DNA of 64,000 bases. It comes from Gambelia wislizenii (Eukaryota; Chordata; Lepidosauria; Squamata; Crotaphytidae). The position numbers and the translations under genes were made by a program. The stretch covers positions 60,063,001 through 60,127,000 of the forward strand of contig JAUMIR010000003.1 of NCBI GenBank assembly GCA_030847615.1, in the 5' to 3' direction. This document shows, piece by piece, positions 22,861 to 33,830 of this stretch. Position 1 is the first letter of the stretch. Each line of letters starts with the position of its first letter. The notes under the pieces are model-generated. The model had not been told where the DNA came from, made no database searches, and saw only the letters and a program-made list of their open reading frames with translations.

Positions 22861-23689
22861 TATAGTAATATTTACAATGAGTCTGAGACTCCTCTCATAC
22901 AGACTACATATCACAGCACAATGTACAGTGCAGTCCTGTCACTGTACAGCCCAGACTGAATGACACAGTCTCAGAGTAAAATCCAAGTCAAGAGCACAGA
23001 GCACCAAGACAGTGGTTTTCTCACACATTTTCTCACAAAGATAAGCTTCTGGCCTTCTTTCCTTCCCATGGTTCTCTCCCAGGCACAATCTAGATATGGT
23101 GGTCAGCTGCATTTAGCCTTGTATATCCCAGCACCCTGACACTTAAGTACTCCCATATCTAACTGGAGTGAAGCCTGCATCCAGGCTTCTCTGGACCTGC
23201 CAACAAGCCAATGGCCCCATTTCCCATTGACTGCTGTTTCTGCTCCTTCCAGAAGCCTGAACAAGCTATATGGGCTTCTGAGAAGAAGCCAACAAGCCAT
23301 GCTATTTATTGTACAATGGTGTCTGCCATTCCACTTGGTCTGAAAGTACAAGAATGCACCACAAGAAGTAATGGAGCACAAACTGGTAGGTAAGTAGTGC
23401 AAGCGTTCAAGTTCTGCAGGACTACCAGGCATGGTGGTATGCAAATTAGGATGCTGAGGTAGAAACAAAGAGTCTAAAATTCTGGTCTGGTGGAATGGCC
23501 ATTGTTTTTGTCTATGCAGCTGCAAGGTGGTTTCTGCAGGCTACGTCTATAGAAGTGATGGCAGAACATTAGCTTTCAATGTGTGGGGATTCACTGTTAA
23601 TAACTTGCCCCCACTTTTTGGCCCTTAACTCATATAGCAGAAGGGTCTTTTAATAAGATGTGCTGTGCTTTTCTCTTTTAAATTGTTTT
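22861..23689. other. Unassigned sequence
   Basis: A minus-strand 140-codon frame (23103-23525) has no recognised features. Confidence 0.4.
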
Positions 23690-23875
23690 CAATGTGTTCT
23701 TAACCTGTTCTAATTTCGTGCTTTTAACAGAATTGTTTATTTAATTATTTTTAAACTTTTGCATAATTAGATTATAGCTGTACTTTGTTTTAAGTTGTTC
23801 TAAATTGCCTTGGGTCCTGTGCCAGGGGAAAGGTGTTGTATAAATTAATTAAATTAATTAATTAAATTTTCACTG
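23690..23875 (+). repeat. L2-like LINE 3' tail
   Basis: AT-rich sequence leading to 'gccttgggtcctgtg' and 'gttgtataaattaatt' tail repeats, like the tails at 46060 and 57395. Confidence 0.5.
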
Positions 23876-25132
23876 ACTAGAGAGCTGGTTGGTGCCCTGA
23901 AAAATGGTCATGGGAAACTATAGAAATATACACAATGGCAAATGCACCGAGCCAGGTTTTTTAGAGGTTTCTTCTCTTATCCAGAAACCACCATTTATCT
24001 CTCATGTTTCCATAGACTGGAAGCCATTTGCTGTGAAGTAAGCACATTGCAGAACTATAATACTGATGCGGAGGAGGGGAGAACAGCCACCTACCACACC
24101 CGAGGAGTATTTGCTGCTTGTTTGGAGCTGTCATTTGAAGGCTCAGAAAGACTCTGGGGAAATGTCACCAGAAGGATTCGTACCCTCCATTTTCAAACTA
24201 GGCTTTTGGTAGAATTTATTGGCTAGAAGAAAGGAATTACATCTTAAGAGACTGTCCCTGAAGACAGAGTTTCTCCAATTTAGACCAAGCATATTTCTTA
24301 TTTGCAGTATTTATATTAGTCCCTGGAGAGAGCATAGATGTATCTGTCACTTTATAAGGAATGTCATTAGGGGGAGTGAAAAAAAAAGCAAAACAGTCAC
24401 CAAAAACTATCCTATTAATATTACTCTGCTGTAGAGAAATCGCAGAAGGGAAAAAAGATGACATGAGAGAAATCATACAGCCTGTCCAAGACTACCAGTT
24501 GCCCTTAACTTGTGGTTACAGAGAAGCCTTTCCAGGGCTGCTAAGAGGAAAAATAGTAGCAAACTAAATTCAACTTTAAGTAGCATTTGAAGCTCTTTGG
24601 GAGCTACTTTAAAAACAAAAACATGATGATGTCTATTCCTGGCAAACTCCACAAGAATTTACGGTTAGGAGAGGGTTCAGTGCCTTCTTGGGAGGGAGAG
24701 GGATCAGTGCCTTCTTGGGAGTGTATACATCTATACCAAAACAGTTTGAGATGCCCGGCATCGCATTAGGTGCTTTGTGTGGGACTGTTATGTTTGTCCA
24801 TTTGCTCTTTTGGAGGCATCAGTATCATCTAATGACCGAATCATTGGCATCTTCTGACTTCCCTGGGGTTCTTCTGTCTTTTCTAAAACCTCACAGAAGT
24901 CTTTACCCCCACCCCCACAAGAAGAACTAAATAAATAGTGGCACAATCACCTTAGAGCTGCCCCTACATCTTTTTAAAGAGCAGAGTTTAGCAGTGGGCA
25001 ATGCTGTATCAAGCAGATTAAACAGTTACAGGTCAGCATGCACCCATCTTTTCAGAAGGCACTACGTATTTTATCACCCCAAATTTCTAATTGTTTTTTA
25101 AAATTATTACTTATGTTTTGCTGACTATACTA
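23876..25132. other. Unassigned sequence
   Basis: It includes a local 22-bp duplication ('gtgccttcttgggag' near 24678 and 24707). No gene supported. Confidence 0.4.
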
Positions 25133-25160
25133 AAAATAAATAAATAAATAAATAAATAAA
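25133..25160. repeat. (AAAT)n microsatellite
   Basis: About seven tetranucleotide units. Confidence 0.95.
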
Positions 25161-25844
25161 GGCATAGCAAAGTTCCAGCTAAATGGAAAAGAATTATAGC
25201 ATTGTGATGTTGTAATTGTGATTTCTGTAATATGGGGAGCAGCCTTTCCAATCACAATTTTAGCAACATGGTTAGTGAAAGTGACCAGAAAAGATTTTTT
25301 TCAAAATAATTGGCCAGAATCCTGTTAGGGAGTTATGAATGCGTATACACCATAGTTATGGGGCTATGCAGTGACTCCCATCCTGACCCCCTTCCCTACT
25401 TATCAGAGAGCAGCTGCAATGATTTATGGGGGTCTGTTTCCCTGTCAATCAGGAACCAGCTGGCTGAAGGTCTCACCTCCTCCTGGGAGCAATCTTTGGT
25501 GTGACTGGCAGGAATAGGATCCTTCTTGCAATTCCCCCTCTCACCAGAGATACCTTGGGAAAGGAGGGTGGGACCATCAGCCAGCAGCTTCCAGACCGAC
25601 AGGGAAACAGACCCTCATCACTTGACTGCTGCCTAATAAATGGGGATTGGGGGACTTCCATGGCCCCATGTAGCCCGTAAACTGTTATGTGAATACAAAA
25701 CAGTCATGAGTATGTAACTCTAGGATTAACATTTGGAACTGCCCAACAGAATTCCAGCCACTGGTGTTTTTTTTTTTAAAAGAAAACAAAAACAAAAACA
25801 ACATTATAGCACAATAAGACTATTCCATTTAAGTGGTATTTTTT
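25161..25844. other. Unassigned sequence
   Basis: No gene or repeat recognised. Confidence 0.4.
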
Positions 25845-26070
25845 GTTGGTTGTGTGCCTTCAGGTTGATTCCAATTTGTGTTGACCTTCTCCTAGGGTTT
25901 TCTTGGCAAGATGTTTTCAGAGGAGGTTTGCCATTGCCTTCCTTTCAGGCTGAGAGACTGTGACTTGCCCAGTGTCACCCAGTGGTTTTCCATGACTGAG
26001 TGGGGATTCAGACCCCATTCTCCTGGAGTTCTAGTCCAGCACTCAAATCATTACACCATACTTGGTCTCC
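25845..26070 (-). repeat. Sauria-type tRNA SINE
   Basis: Read on the minus strand it has a tRNA-like head, the central 'gtgacac..gggcaagtcacag' and 'aaggcaatggcaaacctcc' blocks and a BovB-like tail ending 'gaaggcacacaa'. Such SINEs are mobilised by the BovB/RTE machinery. It is an old copy with scattered substitutions. Confidence 0.8.
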
Positions 26071-26425
26071 CACTAAAAATAAATATTAGCGTTAAAAGAT
26101 GGTATTTTACTAATATTTAATTTTTCAAAAACATAGCCAAAAAGGGATTTCAGTGCTAATTAAAAGATGCATTAAAACATACATGAAAAATCCCCTCACT
26201 GAAAGGTTTCAGTGAATGCATGCATTTAATAGCCATTCAGGTGAATTGGGGCTTTCCTTTCCCTGTTGACAGCAGCTATGTCATGCTCAATGATGCAGAT
26301 GGAACATAGTAGGATAAAAACAACAGAAAAGGGCCAGTAATGTAGAAAGCCATTTGAAATTCCACTTGTAGTTTACAGAAGAAAACCAATGATTATTAGC
26401 GCTAGGAGCCAATAATCTGGAATTA

Positions 26426-26428
<3 letters not shown>

Positions 26429-26457
<29 letters not shown>
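26429..26457. repeat. (AT)n microsatellite
   Basis: About 14 AT units bounded by 'gcc' and 'ggc', forming a self-complementary block. Confidence 0.95.
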
Positions 26458-26459
<2 letters not shown>

Positions 26460-26470
26460 TAAAGAAGTGC

Positions 26471-27010
26471 ACTGGGGGCTTGTCTACACTGGGGGTAAAA
26501 ATCCGGATGAAATTTGTACTACTCTGGCCCGGACTTAAGTGCCACACCTTACCTTACCTGGACAAAGCCCAAATCTTTATTGCTCGTCAGTGGGCTTATC
26601 TACGCAATAATTCATTCAGATTTTACACCCAGTGAAGCTGTGTGTCTGCTGCCGCTACCTAGCCAAGCAACCTCTATGCTGCTGGCACCACTGGCATTGG
26701 CCAGAAAAGCAACAAGGCTCTGCCTTCCCAGTGCCTGTTCTGCTCTGAGGTCAGAAGAAGCACCCAGCTCAGCCATCAAAGGCAGATCCCTCATGCATAG
26801 TCGTTCTCTCTGAGGCCAGAAGAAGTGGCCAGTCTTGCAATGGCAGGGCTGGCTGCTCCTTCTGACCTCAGAGTTGCACCAGGAAACAGAGCCCTGGCGC
26901 ATAATCACTCTCTCTGAGGTCAGAATGCTTGGCCAGCCTCATAATGGTGAGGCTGGCCACTCCTTCTGACCTCAGAGTGGGTGAAGGCACCAGGGCTCTG
27001 CCTTCAAAAT
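26471..27010. mobile_element. Inverted-repeat element with successive hairpins
   Basis: 'gggggcttgtctacac' at 26471 and 'gggcttatctacgcaat' near 26592 resemble GTTTACACG-type termini. The body contains two long imperfect palindromes: about 26808-26873 (CTCTGAGG...CCTCAGAG) and 26908-26977 (CTCTGAGGTCAGAA...TTCTGACCTCAGAG, with TGGCCAGCC/GGCTGGCCA inside). The right end is not found, so limits are approximate. Confidence 0.45.
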
Positions 27011-27089
27011 GAGGAATTGGCACTGAGGAGGGGGGAAATGGTGTCACCTCAGACAGTGCTTCTCCTGCCTCCCCATCCCCCAAATCCTA

Positions 27090-27247
27090 AGAGGCCTAAG
27101 AGCTCTGTGGCTGAGAATTCCAAATGCCTCTCTCTAAACTGCAAATCCCAGGATTCCACAGGAAGCAGCCAGAGCAGTTGAAGTGGAATAATAGTGCTAT
27201 AACAGTGTAGTGTGATATTGTCCTTAGACAATATCACACTACACTGT
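27090..27247. repeat. hAT-like MITE half copy ending in a perfect 21-bp hairpin
   Basis: 'ctgcaaatcccaggattcc' and 'cagttgaagtggaataatag' belong to the family at 59691. It runs into a perfect hairpin: 21-bp arms at 27202-27222 and 27227-27247 with loop CTTA. Confidence 0.6.
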
Positions 27248-27254
27248 GATTCAG

Positions 27255-27385
27255 GAATGGACAAAGCATGGTCCTCCAGATGTTGTTGGACTGCAACCAT
27301 CATCAGTCCTTACCAGCACAGCTGGTGTTGAGAATTGCTGAGTTCTGTGATATCTAGAGGACTGCATATTAGCCACTCCTGAATT
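27255..27385. repeat. Short palindromic repeat ('ccagatgttgttggact')
   Basis: 'cctccagatgttgttggact' opens a repeat related to segments near 41025-41125, 54975-55035 and 62310-62400, the last three in either orientation. It is common in squamates; the superfamily was not determined. Confidence 0.5.
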
Positions 27386-27881
27386 GGTTCATATCCATTT
27401 TCCCCCTATCACATTACAGGGGGGGAAAAATATTTTGAACCTGTATGCAGGAATTGGTAGTTTCCAAAACTTGTGAAACAATTTTTTTTTGCGGGGGGGG
27501 GGGGAGATCCGGCCATGCTGGCTGGGAGAGCCTTGGAGTTAGACTCCAAAAAGTAACATTTCCAAGTTCTAATATTTCCTATTTTTTTGTACTACACCTA
27601 GCATATGTTAATAAAAAGAAAAGGAATATTTAAGATGATGATGATGAGGAGGAGGAGGAGAAGCATGTTGATAAATGGTGATGGCACAGCATTTGTCAGG
27701 TAAAACAAAGCTAACTGAGTAATATGGCAACCAAGAGTGGGGGAAAGCCCATTTTTGGCAGCTGTGCAGGTAGCAAAACGCACCTAGCAGCTGCAGAGGT
27801 TACTGCCATTGCTGCTCCTTGCATCTCACATAGCCTTACCTATAGTACACATGACATGTGGGAGGCTTCCCCCGCCTCCAA
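27386..27881. other. Unassigned, with a GAT/GAG trinucleotide run
   Basis: A (GAT)n(GAG)n tract lies near 27636-27660. No gene supported. Confidence 0.4.
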
Positions 27882-28261
27882 AGGCTTGGTTACATGATGA
27901 AAAAAAACCCGTGAAGAATTCGCCAAGATTCCTAATTGTTTACATGCATTGCGGCACAAAGTCGCCTCTTTCAGAAGGAGAGGGGCACAAAAACTCATTA
28001 GTAATGCAAGAAAGGATTTCGGGACTTTTCCCGACTTTTTTGAAAAGTAATGCATTTTCGATAGTCTGAACAAGCATTACACTACGTGCTGTGTGAATTA
28101 CCAGCAATCTTTCTGATACATTCACAGCAGAGCTTTGCCATGATTGGTTGAACTCACCAGGGAGGGGTGTGGACAAGGAGGGGATGGAGGAAAGATCCAT
28201 CCACTGTTGTTTCCAGCCACGGAAAAGACTATGAGTGCTAGCCTTGTGTGTGTGTGTGTCT

Positions 28262-28590
28262 TTTCTTCCCTCCCTCACTCCTTGGTCTTTTTGTGCTTGG
28301 CTGCAGCCAGCTGAAGAATTCCAAGGTAGCCTTTTTGTCTCTGTGTGTGAATGTTCTTTGTCTCCCCTGATGAGATCCCGTTCTTTTCCTTCCCTCCCTC
28401 ACTCCTTGGTCTCTTCGTGCTTGGCTGCAGCCAGCTAAAGAATTCCAAGGTATGGTAGCCTTTTTGTCTCTCTGTGTGAATGTTTTTCATCTCCCCTGAT
28501 GAGATCGCGTTCCTTTCCTTCCCTCCCTCACTCCCCAGGTATCTTCGTGCTTGGCTGCAGCCAGCTGAAGAATCCCAAACTAGCCTGTGT
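28262..28590 (+). repeat. Three tandem units of about 120-129 bp
   Basis: Each unit contains 'ccttccctccctcactcc', 'gtgcttggctgcagccagct' and 'gaattccaa'; the first two also have 'cctttttgtctct' and 'ctcccctgatgagatc'. The third is cut by the insertion at 28596. They lie inside the 2.3-kb transposon and resemble its sub-repeats elsewhere. Confidence 0.85.
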
Positions 28591-28595
28591 GTGTA

Positions 28596-29973
28596 CCGTA
28601 TATTCCGGCGTATAAGACGACTTTTGAGCACTCAAAAGTGCCCTCCAAAATTGACAGTCGTCTTATACGCCAGATACACTTTGCTTCACCTGCCTGCCTA
28701 TCTCCTGCCTCTTCGCAAACGGAGCGAAGAGGCAGGAGATCGGGCAGGGGGTGAAGCAAAGTGCTCCTCCCTGCCACCCGCCCACCCCCTGCGCTTCCAC
28801 CCCCCCTCCCGAAAGTCGTGGAACCGCGGCTTTGGGGGGGTGGCTAGGAAGCCCCCTCCTCCCTTCCCCCGGCCCACTCCCCGTGCATCCACCCCCCTCC
28901 CTGAAAGCAGCGGAACTGCGGCTTTCAGGGAGGGGGAGTGGCGGAGAAGCCCCCTCCTCCCTTCCCCCGCCCACCCCCCGCTCATCCACCCCCCTCCCTG
29001 AAAGCAGCGGAACCGCTGCTTTCAGGGAGGGGGGGCGGAGAAGCCCCCTCCTCCCTTCCCCCCGCCCACCCCCCCGCTCATCCACCCCCCTCCCTGAAAG
29101 CAGCGGAACCGCTGCTTTCAGGGAGGGGGAGTGGCGGAGAAGCCCCCTCCTCCCTTCCCCCCCCCGCCCACCCCCCACTCATCCACCCCCTCCCTGAAAG
29201 CAGTGGAACCGCTGCTTTCAGGGAGGGGGGGTGGCGGAGAAGCCCCCTCTTCCCTTCCCCCTGCCCACTCCCCATGCATCCACCCCCCCTTCCTGAAAGC
29301 CACAGAAACGCGCTTTCAGGGAGGGGGGGTGGCGGAGAAGCCCCCTCCTCCCTTTCCCCTGCCCACTCCCCATGCATCCACCCCCCCTCCCTGAAAGCCG
29401 CAGAAACGCGCTTTCAGGGAGGGGGTGGCGGAGAAGCCCCCTCCTCCCTTCCCCCCACCCACCCCCCGCGCATCCACCCCCCCTCCCGAAAGCCCCCTAC
29501 TCCCTGCCACCCTCCCACCCTCCGCCCAGCCACCCCCCTTCCCCAAAGGCTCGCTTTGGAGAGGGGGGTGGCTGCGAAGCCCCCTCCCCCCTGCCACCCT
29601 CCGCCCAGCCTCCCCCCTTCCCCAAAGCCCCGTTTGGCCGCACAGCCTGCGGATCCCCCTCCTGCGCTCCCTTCTGGAAGGGAGCGCAGGAGGGGCATGC
29701 AGAGGCTGCGCGGCCAAACCGCGATTCGCCCCTTCTCCCCACCTTCCTGGAAGGTGGGGAGAAGGGGCGAACGTGCCCCTTTTGGGCGCACAGCCTCCGC
29801 ATCCTCCTCCTGCGCTCCCTCCTGGAAGGGAGCGCAGGAGGGGCATGCGGGGGCTATGCGTTGGAAGAGGGGGGTCGTCTTATAGGGCGAATATATCACA
29901 AACTCTGCATTTTACCTTAAAAATTGGGGGGTCGTCTTATACGCCGGGTTGTCTTATACGTCGGAATATACGG
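28596..29973. mobile_element. TA-flanked hairpin-array element, 1378 bp
   Basis: Termini CCGTATATTCCGGCGTATA and (inverted) CCGTATATTCCGACGTATA are flanked by TA (28594-28595, 29974-29975). The subterminal motif CGTATAAGACGAC occurs about five times in both orientations, as expected for transposase-binding repeats. Inside are a roughly 40-bp-arm imperfect hairpin (28677-28763), an array of about eight GC-rich units (28809-29490) and three more hairpins (about 29650-29850). There is no transposase frame; the proline-rich and arginine-rich open frames on both strands follow base composition. A Tc1/mariner relationship is inferred from the TA duplication only. Confidence 0.75.
28809..29490. repeat. 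Array of about eight 92-100-bp GC-rich units with central palindromes
   Basis: The anchor 'c(t/c)gaaagc' recurs at about 28809, 28901, 28998, 29094, 29194, 29293, 29391 and 29486. The best units contain a perfect stem of 19-bp arms (CCCTCCCTGAAAGCAGCGG) around AA. Between stems is 'ggagaagccccctcctccc' and a C-rich linker ending 'catccacc'. Unit arms differ slightly, with paired changes in several, so self-complementarity is largely kept. Confidence 0.85.
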
Positions 29974-30208
29974 TATGTGTTTTTGGCTAACACTCCATGC
30001 TATAGGAATAGAAACTAGGCATTCTTGTGGTAATCAGAGGATGTGCTTGGGAGGCCACGCCCCCGCCTCAGTATGTGTGTGAATATCAAAGCAGAAAAAC
30101 AGCTGAAAACTAAACCGATAGATCAATTAAGCAATAAATCATGTGAACGATGCGGAACAGCGATACAGCGCAAATTACTGCAAGAAAAACTGTCGTGTAA
30201 CTGAAGCC

Positions 30209-31695
30209 CAAGTGTTGTGTTGTTGCTACAGCAAGGAGATTCATGAATTGTGCTGCTGACACTCCTCTTCCTGTATTGTTTCAAATGGGTCCAACTATAT
30301 GCACCTACTAGCATTCCACCCATCCCTTCTTCTCACTCCTATCTTTTTGGGTCTGCCAGTACTGCACAAACACAACAAACATACAACTTCAAGCTGAGCC
30401 AATAAGTCTAGATTCCAGCTGGAAATGGATAGAGATAGGTGTTCAGACTTTAAAACCATCTCAGAGACAAAAGTCAAGCTTTCTGTTCTTCCCCTGCTAT
30501 TGCTTTGAGACCCAGGGAAATATAACAATTTTGTGAGACTTTAGCTGGCTCCCTGAGACCTGACAACCCTAGATGTATTCTGTATTAGGAGATATGCATG
30601 GCATGATCAATCCAGCCAGACTGAAACAGTCTGAAGTCCTATTGATTTTAGCAAGGGAATTAATTGCATGCTTGACTACAGAAATTTCATGTCTCCTATT
30701 GAAATCAGAGCACTTAGCTTTGACTAGATTGTGGCCTCTCATTGCACAGGCTTAGCACATGGCAGGAGAGTAGTGTTCTGCTTCTCATTCCAGAAGAATT
30801 TAGAGCTTCCCTTTATTGGTCTTTGAGTGGCCTCTGTGGAGGAGAGAGGCTCTGTGGGGAGAATGATGTGTAGCAAATGGCCTAACTATTTTGTTTGATG
30901 TTGTGGCTGCTTAAATTGGTGTCTTCTGGATTTCCTGATCAATTCTATGGAGTTGTTTACTTAGAGTTCCTCTAGCTCAAAGGCTGCAAACTTATACACA
31001 TCTCCTTCAGATCAATGGGACTAGTAATCAGGGAACATTAATCAACTAGAATTGTTAAACAATGGTAACAAAACATTGCACTTCTTATTCATTTATTAGA
31101 AACATTTCTTGATTTTTTAAACACTGTGGCTTTGGCTGTCCCCAAATAAACCTAAGGCAGCTGCTGGCAACATTGCCTTTCTGAAATGTCTAGGTGATGC
31201 TTTCCTTTAAATAATGTTGTGCAGGTACTGAGCGTGTGGGATCCTGTTGTGTTGAAGGATGTAATTCATAACCTGAACATTATGTTGCACAGCGAGATGA
31301 ATGTGTATTCTGTCCTTGTTGGAAATTTGTGGTTTCAGATGCCTTGCCTGAGATGAACAATAGTCAAATTATGAATCATCCCTGACTTCAAATAATATGC
31401 AAATCAAATGAATTGTATGCTAAAATCCAAGCAACCTCCTCCTCCATAGTCTGATGCTTAGAAAGTTGTGCCACTTTGCATTTTACTTTTGCAAATGATA
31501 CATCATATAGAATCACAAAAAATAGAACTGCCACACTACACATCTACATAATTAAGAAAAGGAAAAGAGTTGTAAAACGAAACAGATGGTAAGAGTGGAA
31601 TATTTTTATGCAGTCCCTTTATGCACTAATCTAACAAATATGGAAATGCTGTACCATCCAATAGATTAATGACATTTCAAAGATAAACAGAAAAG
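30209..31695. other. Unassigned sequence
   Basis: No gene or repeat recognised. Confidence 0.4.
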
Positions 31696-31696
31696 G

Positions 31697-31822
31697 GTTT
31701 GTTTGTTTATTTATCACATTTATATCCTGCTGTACAGCTTGAAAGGCTGGCAGAGAGGCTGATATCTATATCATCTATATCTATATCTATATCTATATCT
31801 AGATATATAGATATAAGATATA
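31697..31822 (-). repeat. LINE/SINE tail followed by (ATCTAT)n
   Basis: 'tttatttatcacatttatat' is the inverse of the common squamate 3' tail. A (TATATC)n run at about 31765-31815 turns into its own inverse (gatatatagat), forming a palindromic microsatellite. Confidence 0.55.
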
Positions 31823-32019
31823 GAATAAGTGTGTGTCGGGGGGGAAGAGAGACTCTTTTTCCTTAGACTTACACATAAATGTGAGTATGAATATATACAT
31901 GTTACATTTTTTTTAAAGAAACTGGGGGAAAATATTTTTTAAGATACAGGAAAAGGTATTTTGACAAATTCTCAGCAGGTTTTAATTCATAATTTCACTG
32001 GTAGGGTGTTGGGCTAGAT
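31823..32019. other. Unassigned sequence
   Basis: No recognised feature. Confidence 0.4.
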
Positions 32020-32238
32020 TGCCTCAGCACCCTGTAGTGGTTTAAGCATTGGACTATGACTCTGGAGAACAGGGTTCGAATCCCTGCTCAGACATGAAAA
32101 ACCCACTGGGTGATCTTGGGTAAGTCACACTCTCTCAGCCTCAGAGGAAGGCAACAGCAAACCTCCTCTGAACAAATCTTGCTAAGAAAACCCTGTGATG
32201 GGTTCACCTTAGGGTTGATATAAGTCAATGCAACAAAG
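32020..32238 (+). repeat. Sauria-type tRNA SINE
   Basis: A-box-like 'tagtggtttaagcattgg' and B-box GGTTCGAATCC (about 32073) mark the tRNA-derived head. The conserved 'ggtaagtcacactctctcag' and 'gaacaaatcttgctaagaaa' blocks follow, with a BovB-like end. Transcription of an active copy would be by RNA polymerase III. Confidence 0.85.
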
Positions 32239-32465
32239 CATTGCAGTGTGGAATGATCTTGTTCGGTGTTCCAATCAGCTATTGCCTTTTCAAGATAGTC
32301 AATTCCATTATTCATCCTACTCTTTAGTTTTCCATTCCTTGGCTCCCCTCCCTGCATCTTTCATTCTGCTGAGACCACATTTAGCTGTATTGGAATTCCT
32401 TCTTTTACTGGGTATTTGTTCCTCAGTATTCCGTATAGTTTTGCAAACCTTGGGTTGCATAAAAA

Positions 32466-32600
32466 TATAAAAACAGCCATGGTGGCTCAGACCAAAGTCT
32501 AGTCCAATGTTTGATTGATATAGTTGTCAACCAGTTCCATATGGGAAGTTAATTAGCAGGGCTTTCTATCTCACATTCTACTGCAATGGATATAGAGAAG
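32466..32600 (+). repeat. Old SINE-like fragment
   Basis: 'agccatggtggctcagacc', 'caaccagttcc' and 'atgggaag' resemble a widespread amniote SINE body; strongly decayed. Confidence 0.3.
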
Positions 32601-32625
32601 CATATTGCCTCTGGCTGTTATAGTA

Positions 32626-32853
32626 GTGTGCCTTCAAGTAATTTTTGACTTTTATATCAACCCTAAGGCGAACCCATCACAGGGTTTTCTTTGCAAGATT
32701 TGTTCAGAGAAGGTTTGCTTTTGCCTTCCTCTGAGGCTGAGAGAGTGTGACTTGCCCAAGGTTACCCAGTGGGTTTTTTCATGTCTGAGCAGGGATTTGA
32801 ACCCTGTTCTCCAGAGTCATAGTCCAACGCTTAAACCACTACATCATGCTGGC
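32626..32853 (-). repeat. Sauria-type tRNA SINE
   Basis: Inverted copy: BovB-like tail at the left ('gtgtgccttcaagta'), tRNA head at the right, 'gatttgaaccctgttctcc' being the inverted B-box region. It lies 390 bp from the opposite-strand copy at 32020, so transcripts crossing both could pair. Confidence 0.85.
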
Positions 32854-33209
32854 TTTCTATTAACCTTCATGAATTTTTCTAATCTAATCCCCTTCAAAAC
32901 TGTCCAACTTGGCACTCATTAAAACATCTTCTGGCAGTGAATTCTGAAAAAGTAGTTCCCTTTATGTGTACTAAAATCTCTCACCACTCAGATTCAGGGA
33001 CTGACTCTGGGTTCTAGTTTTATGATAGAACTTTTTAAAAGGAAGAAAAAGAATAGTGCATGCAGATTCAAGTTTAAATTAATACCAGTGGTGATCACAA
33101 GGACTTTAAAGGCAAATTCTCTTTTGTAACTCAGTTTCTGAGGGCCAGAGGTGTGTTCTGCAAAAGGGTGAAAAAACTAACTGGAGCGGTGGAGGGAAAA
33201 AGGATCCGT

Positions 33210-33830
33210 TGTTGTCTGCTGCAATGTATGTGCGATGTTTGTCTTCTTACCAGAAAATCTCACTGACTACACTTGCAGCAAGCGCAAACTTGTGGCTCTC
33301 TGGGAAGAGAAGGTCAACGGACTGCAGCTATGTGTTGAGACTCTTCAATACATGAGAGAATACGTGGACTTCCTGGATAGTACAGAGGGGGAATTGATCC
33401 TACAGAACCAACAGGAAGAAACTGCCAATGAAAACAAAGAGGGCTATAACACGGAGGAAGCACACTGAAGGACAGTCACCGTTGGGAGAAGACCATGCAC
33501 AAGGGATTTGGAAATGTTCCAGTTGAGCAATCACTTCCTACTTCTTCCTGAAGATAATGGTGAAGAGATACAAGCAGGAGACCACAGCAAGAGACACTGC
33601 ATGCCAGGGAAGGAGCCAGCCTAACCACCAGCTGCAGCAAGAAGTAAAGAAAGGTGCTGGTGGTAGGGAATTCATTTTTCAGGGGTATAGAAGGAACTGT
33701 GTGCCAGCTGGACAAGATGAATTGGGAAGTGTGCTGTCTTCCTGTCACACATATCCAGGATGTAACTGACAAGTTGTCGAAGCTCATCAAGTGCCATGGC
33801 CTGGGACTCAGACTGAGGATGAGGACAATT
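33210..33830 (+). pseudogene. CR1-type ORF1, N-terminal part
   Basis: The frame ending at 33468 has a cysteine-containing head (CNVCAMF...YTCSKRKLVAL) followed by a probable coiled segment (LWEEKVNGLQLCVETLQ). After a stop, another frame (from 33654) gives LVVGNSFFRGIEGTVC and EVCCLPVTHIQDVTDKL, the first block of the CR1 esterase; GNS replaces the usual GDS nucleophile block. Frame changes separate the parts. In active elements ORF1 binds RNA and the SGNH-type esterase assists retrotransposition. Confidence 0.65.

Larger units (their letters stand above)
27882..30208. mobile_element. GTTTACACG-type transposon, 2.3 kb, with a nested element
   Basis: The left end aGGCTTGGTTACATGATG corresponds to the right end (inverted GGCTTCAGTTACACGACAG). 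A clean 3-bp duplication could not be fixed (aaa/caa). Body landmarks are shared with the element at 50998-52043: 'gattggttg' near the left and TGCTTGGGAGGCCACG near the right (30044-30059; 51903-51918). It contains three tandem units (28262-28590) and the TA-flanked element 28596-29973; without the latter it is about 950 bp. Confidence 0.65.

Noticed and set aside
28809..29490. CRISPR-like array (regular palindromic repeats)
   Set aside because: The whole 92-100-bp unit is repeated, without unique spacers, in a vertebrate transposon.
28596..29973. CpG island or gene promoter
   Set aside because: The GC-rich stretch is confined within TA-flanked transposon ends and has no associated gene.
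28480..30018. Long proline-, glycine- and arginine-rich open frames (up to 315 codons) on both strands
   Set aside because: They follow the C-rich/G-rich tandem array in all frames, have no domains and share no codon signal; an artefact of composition.
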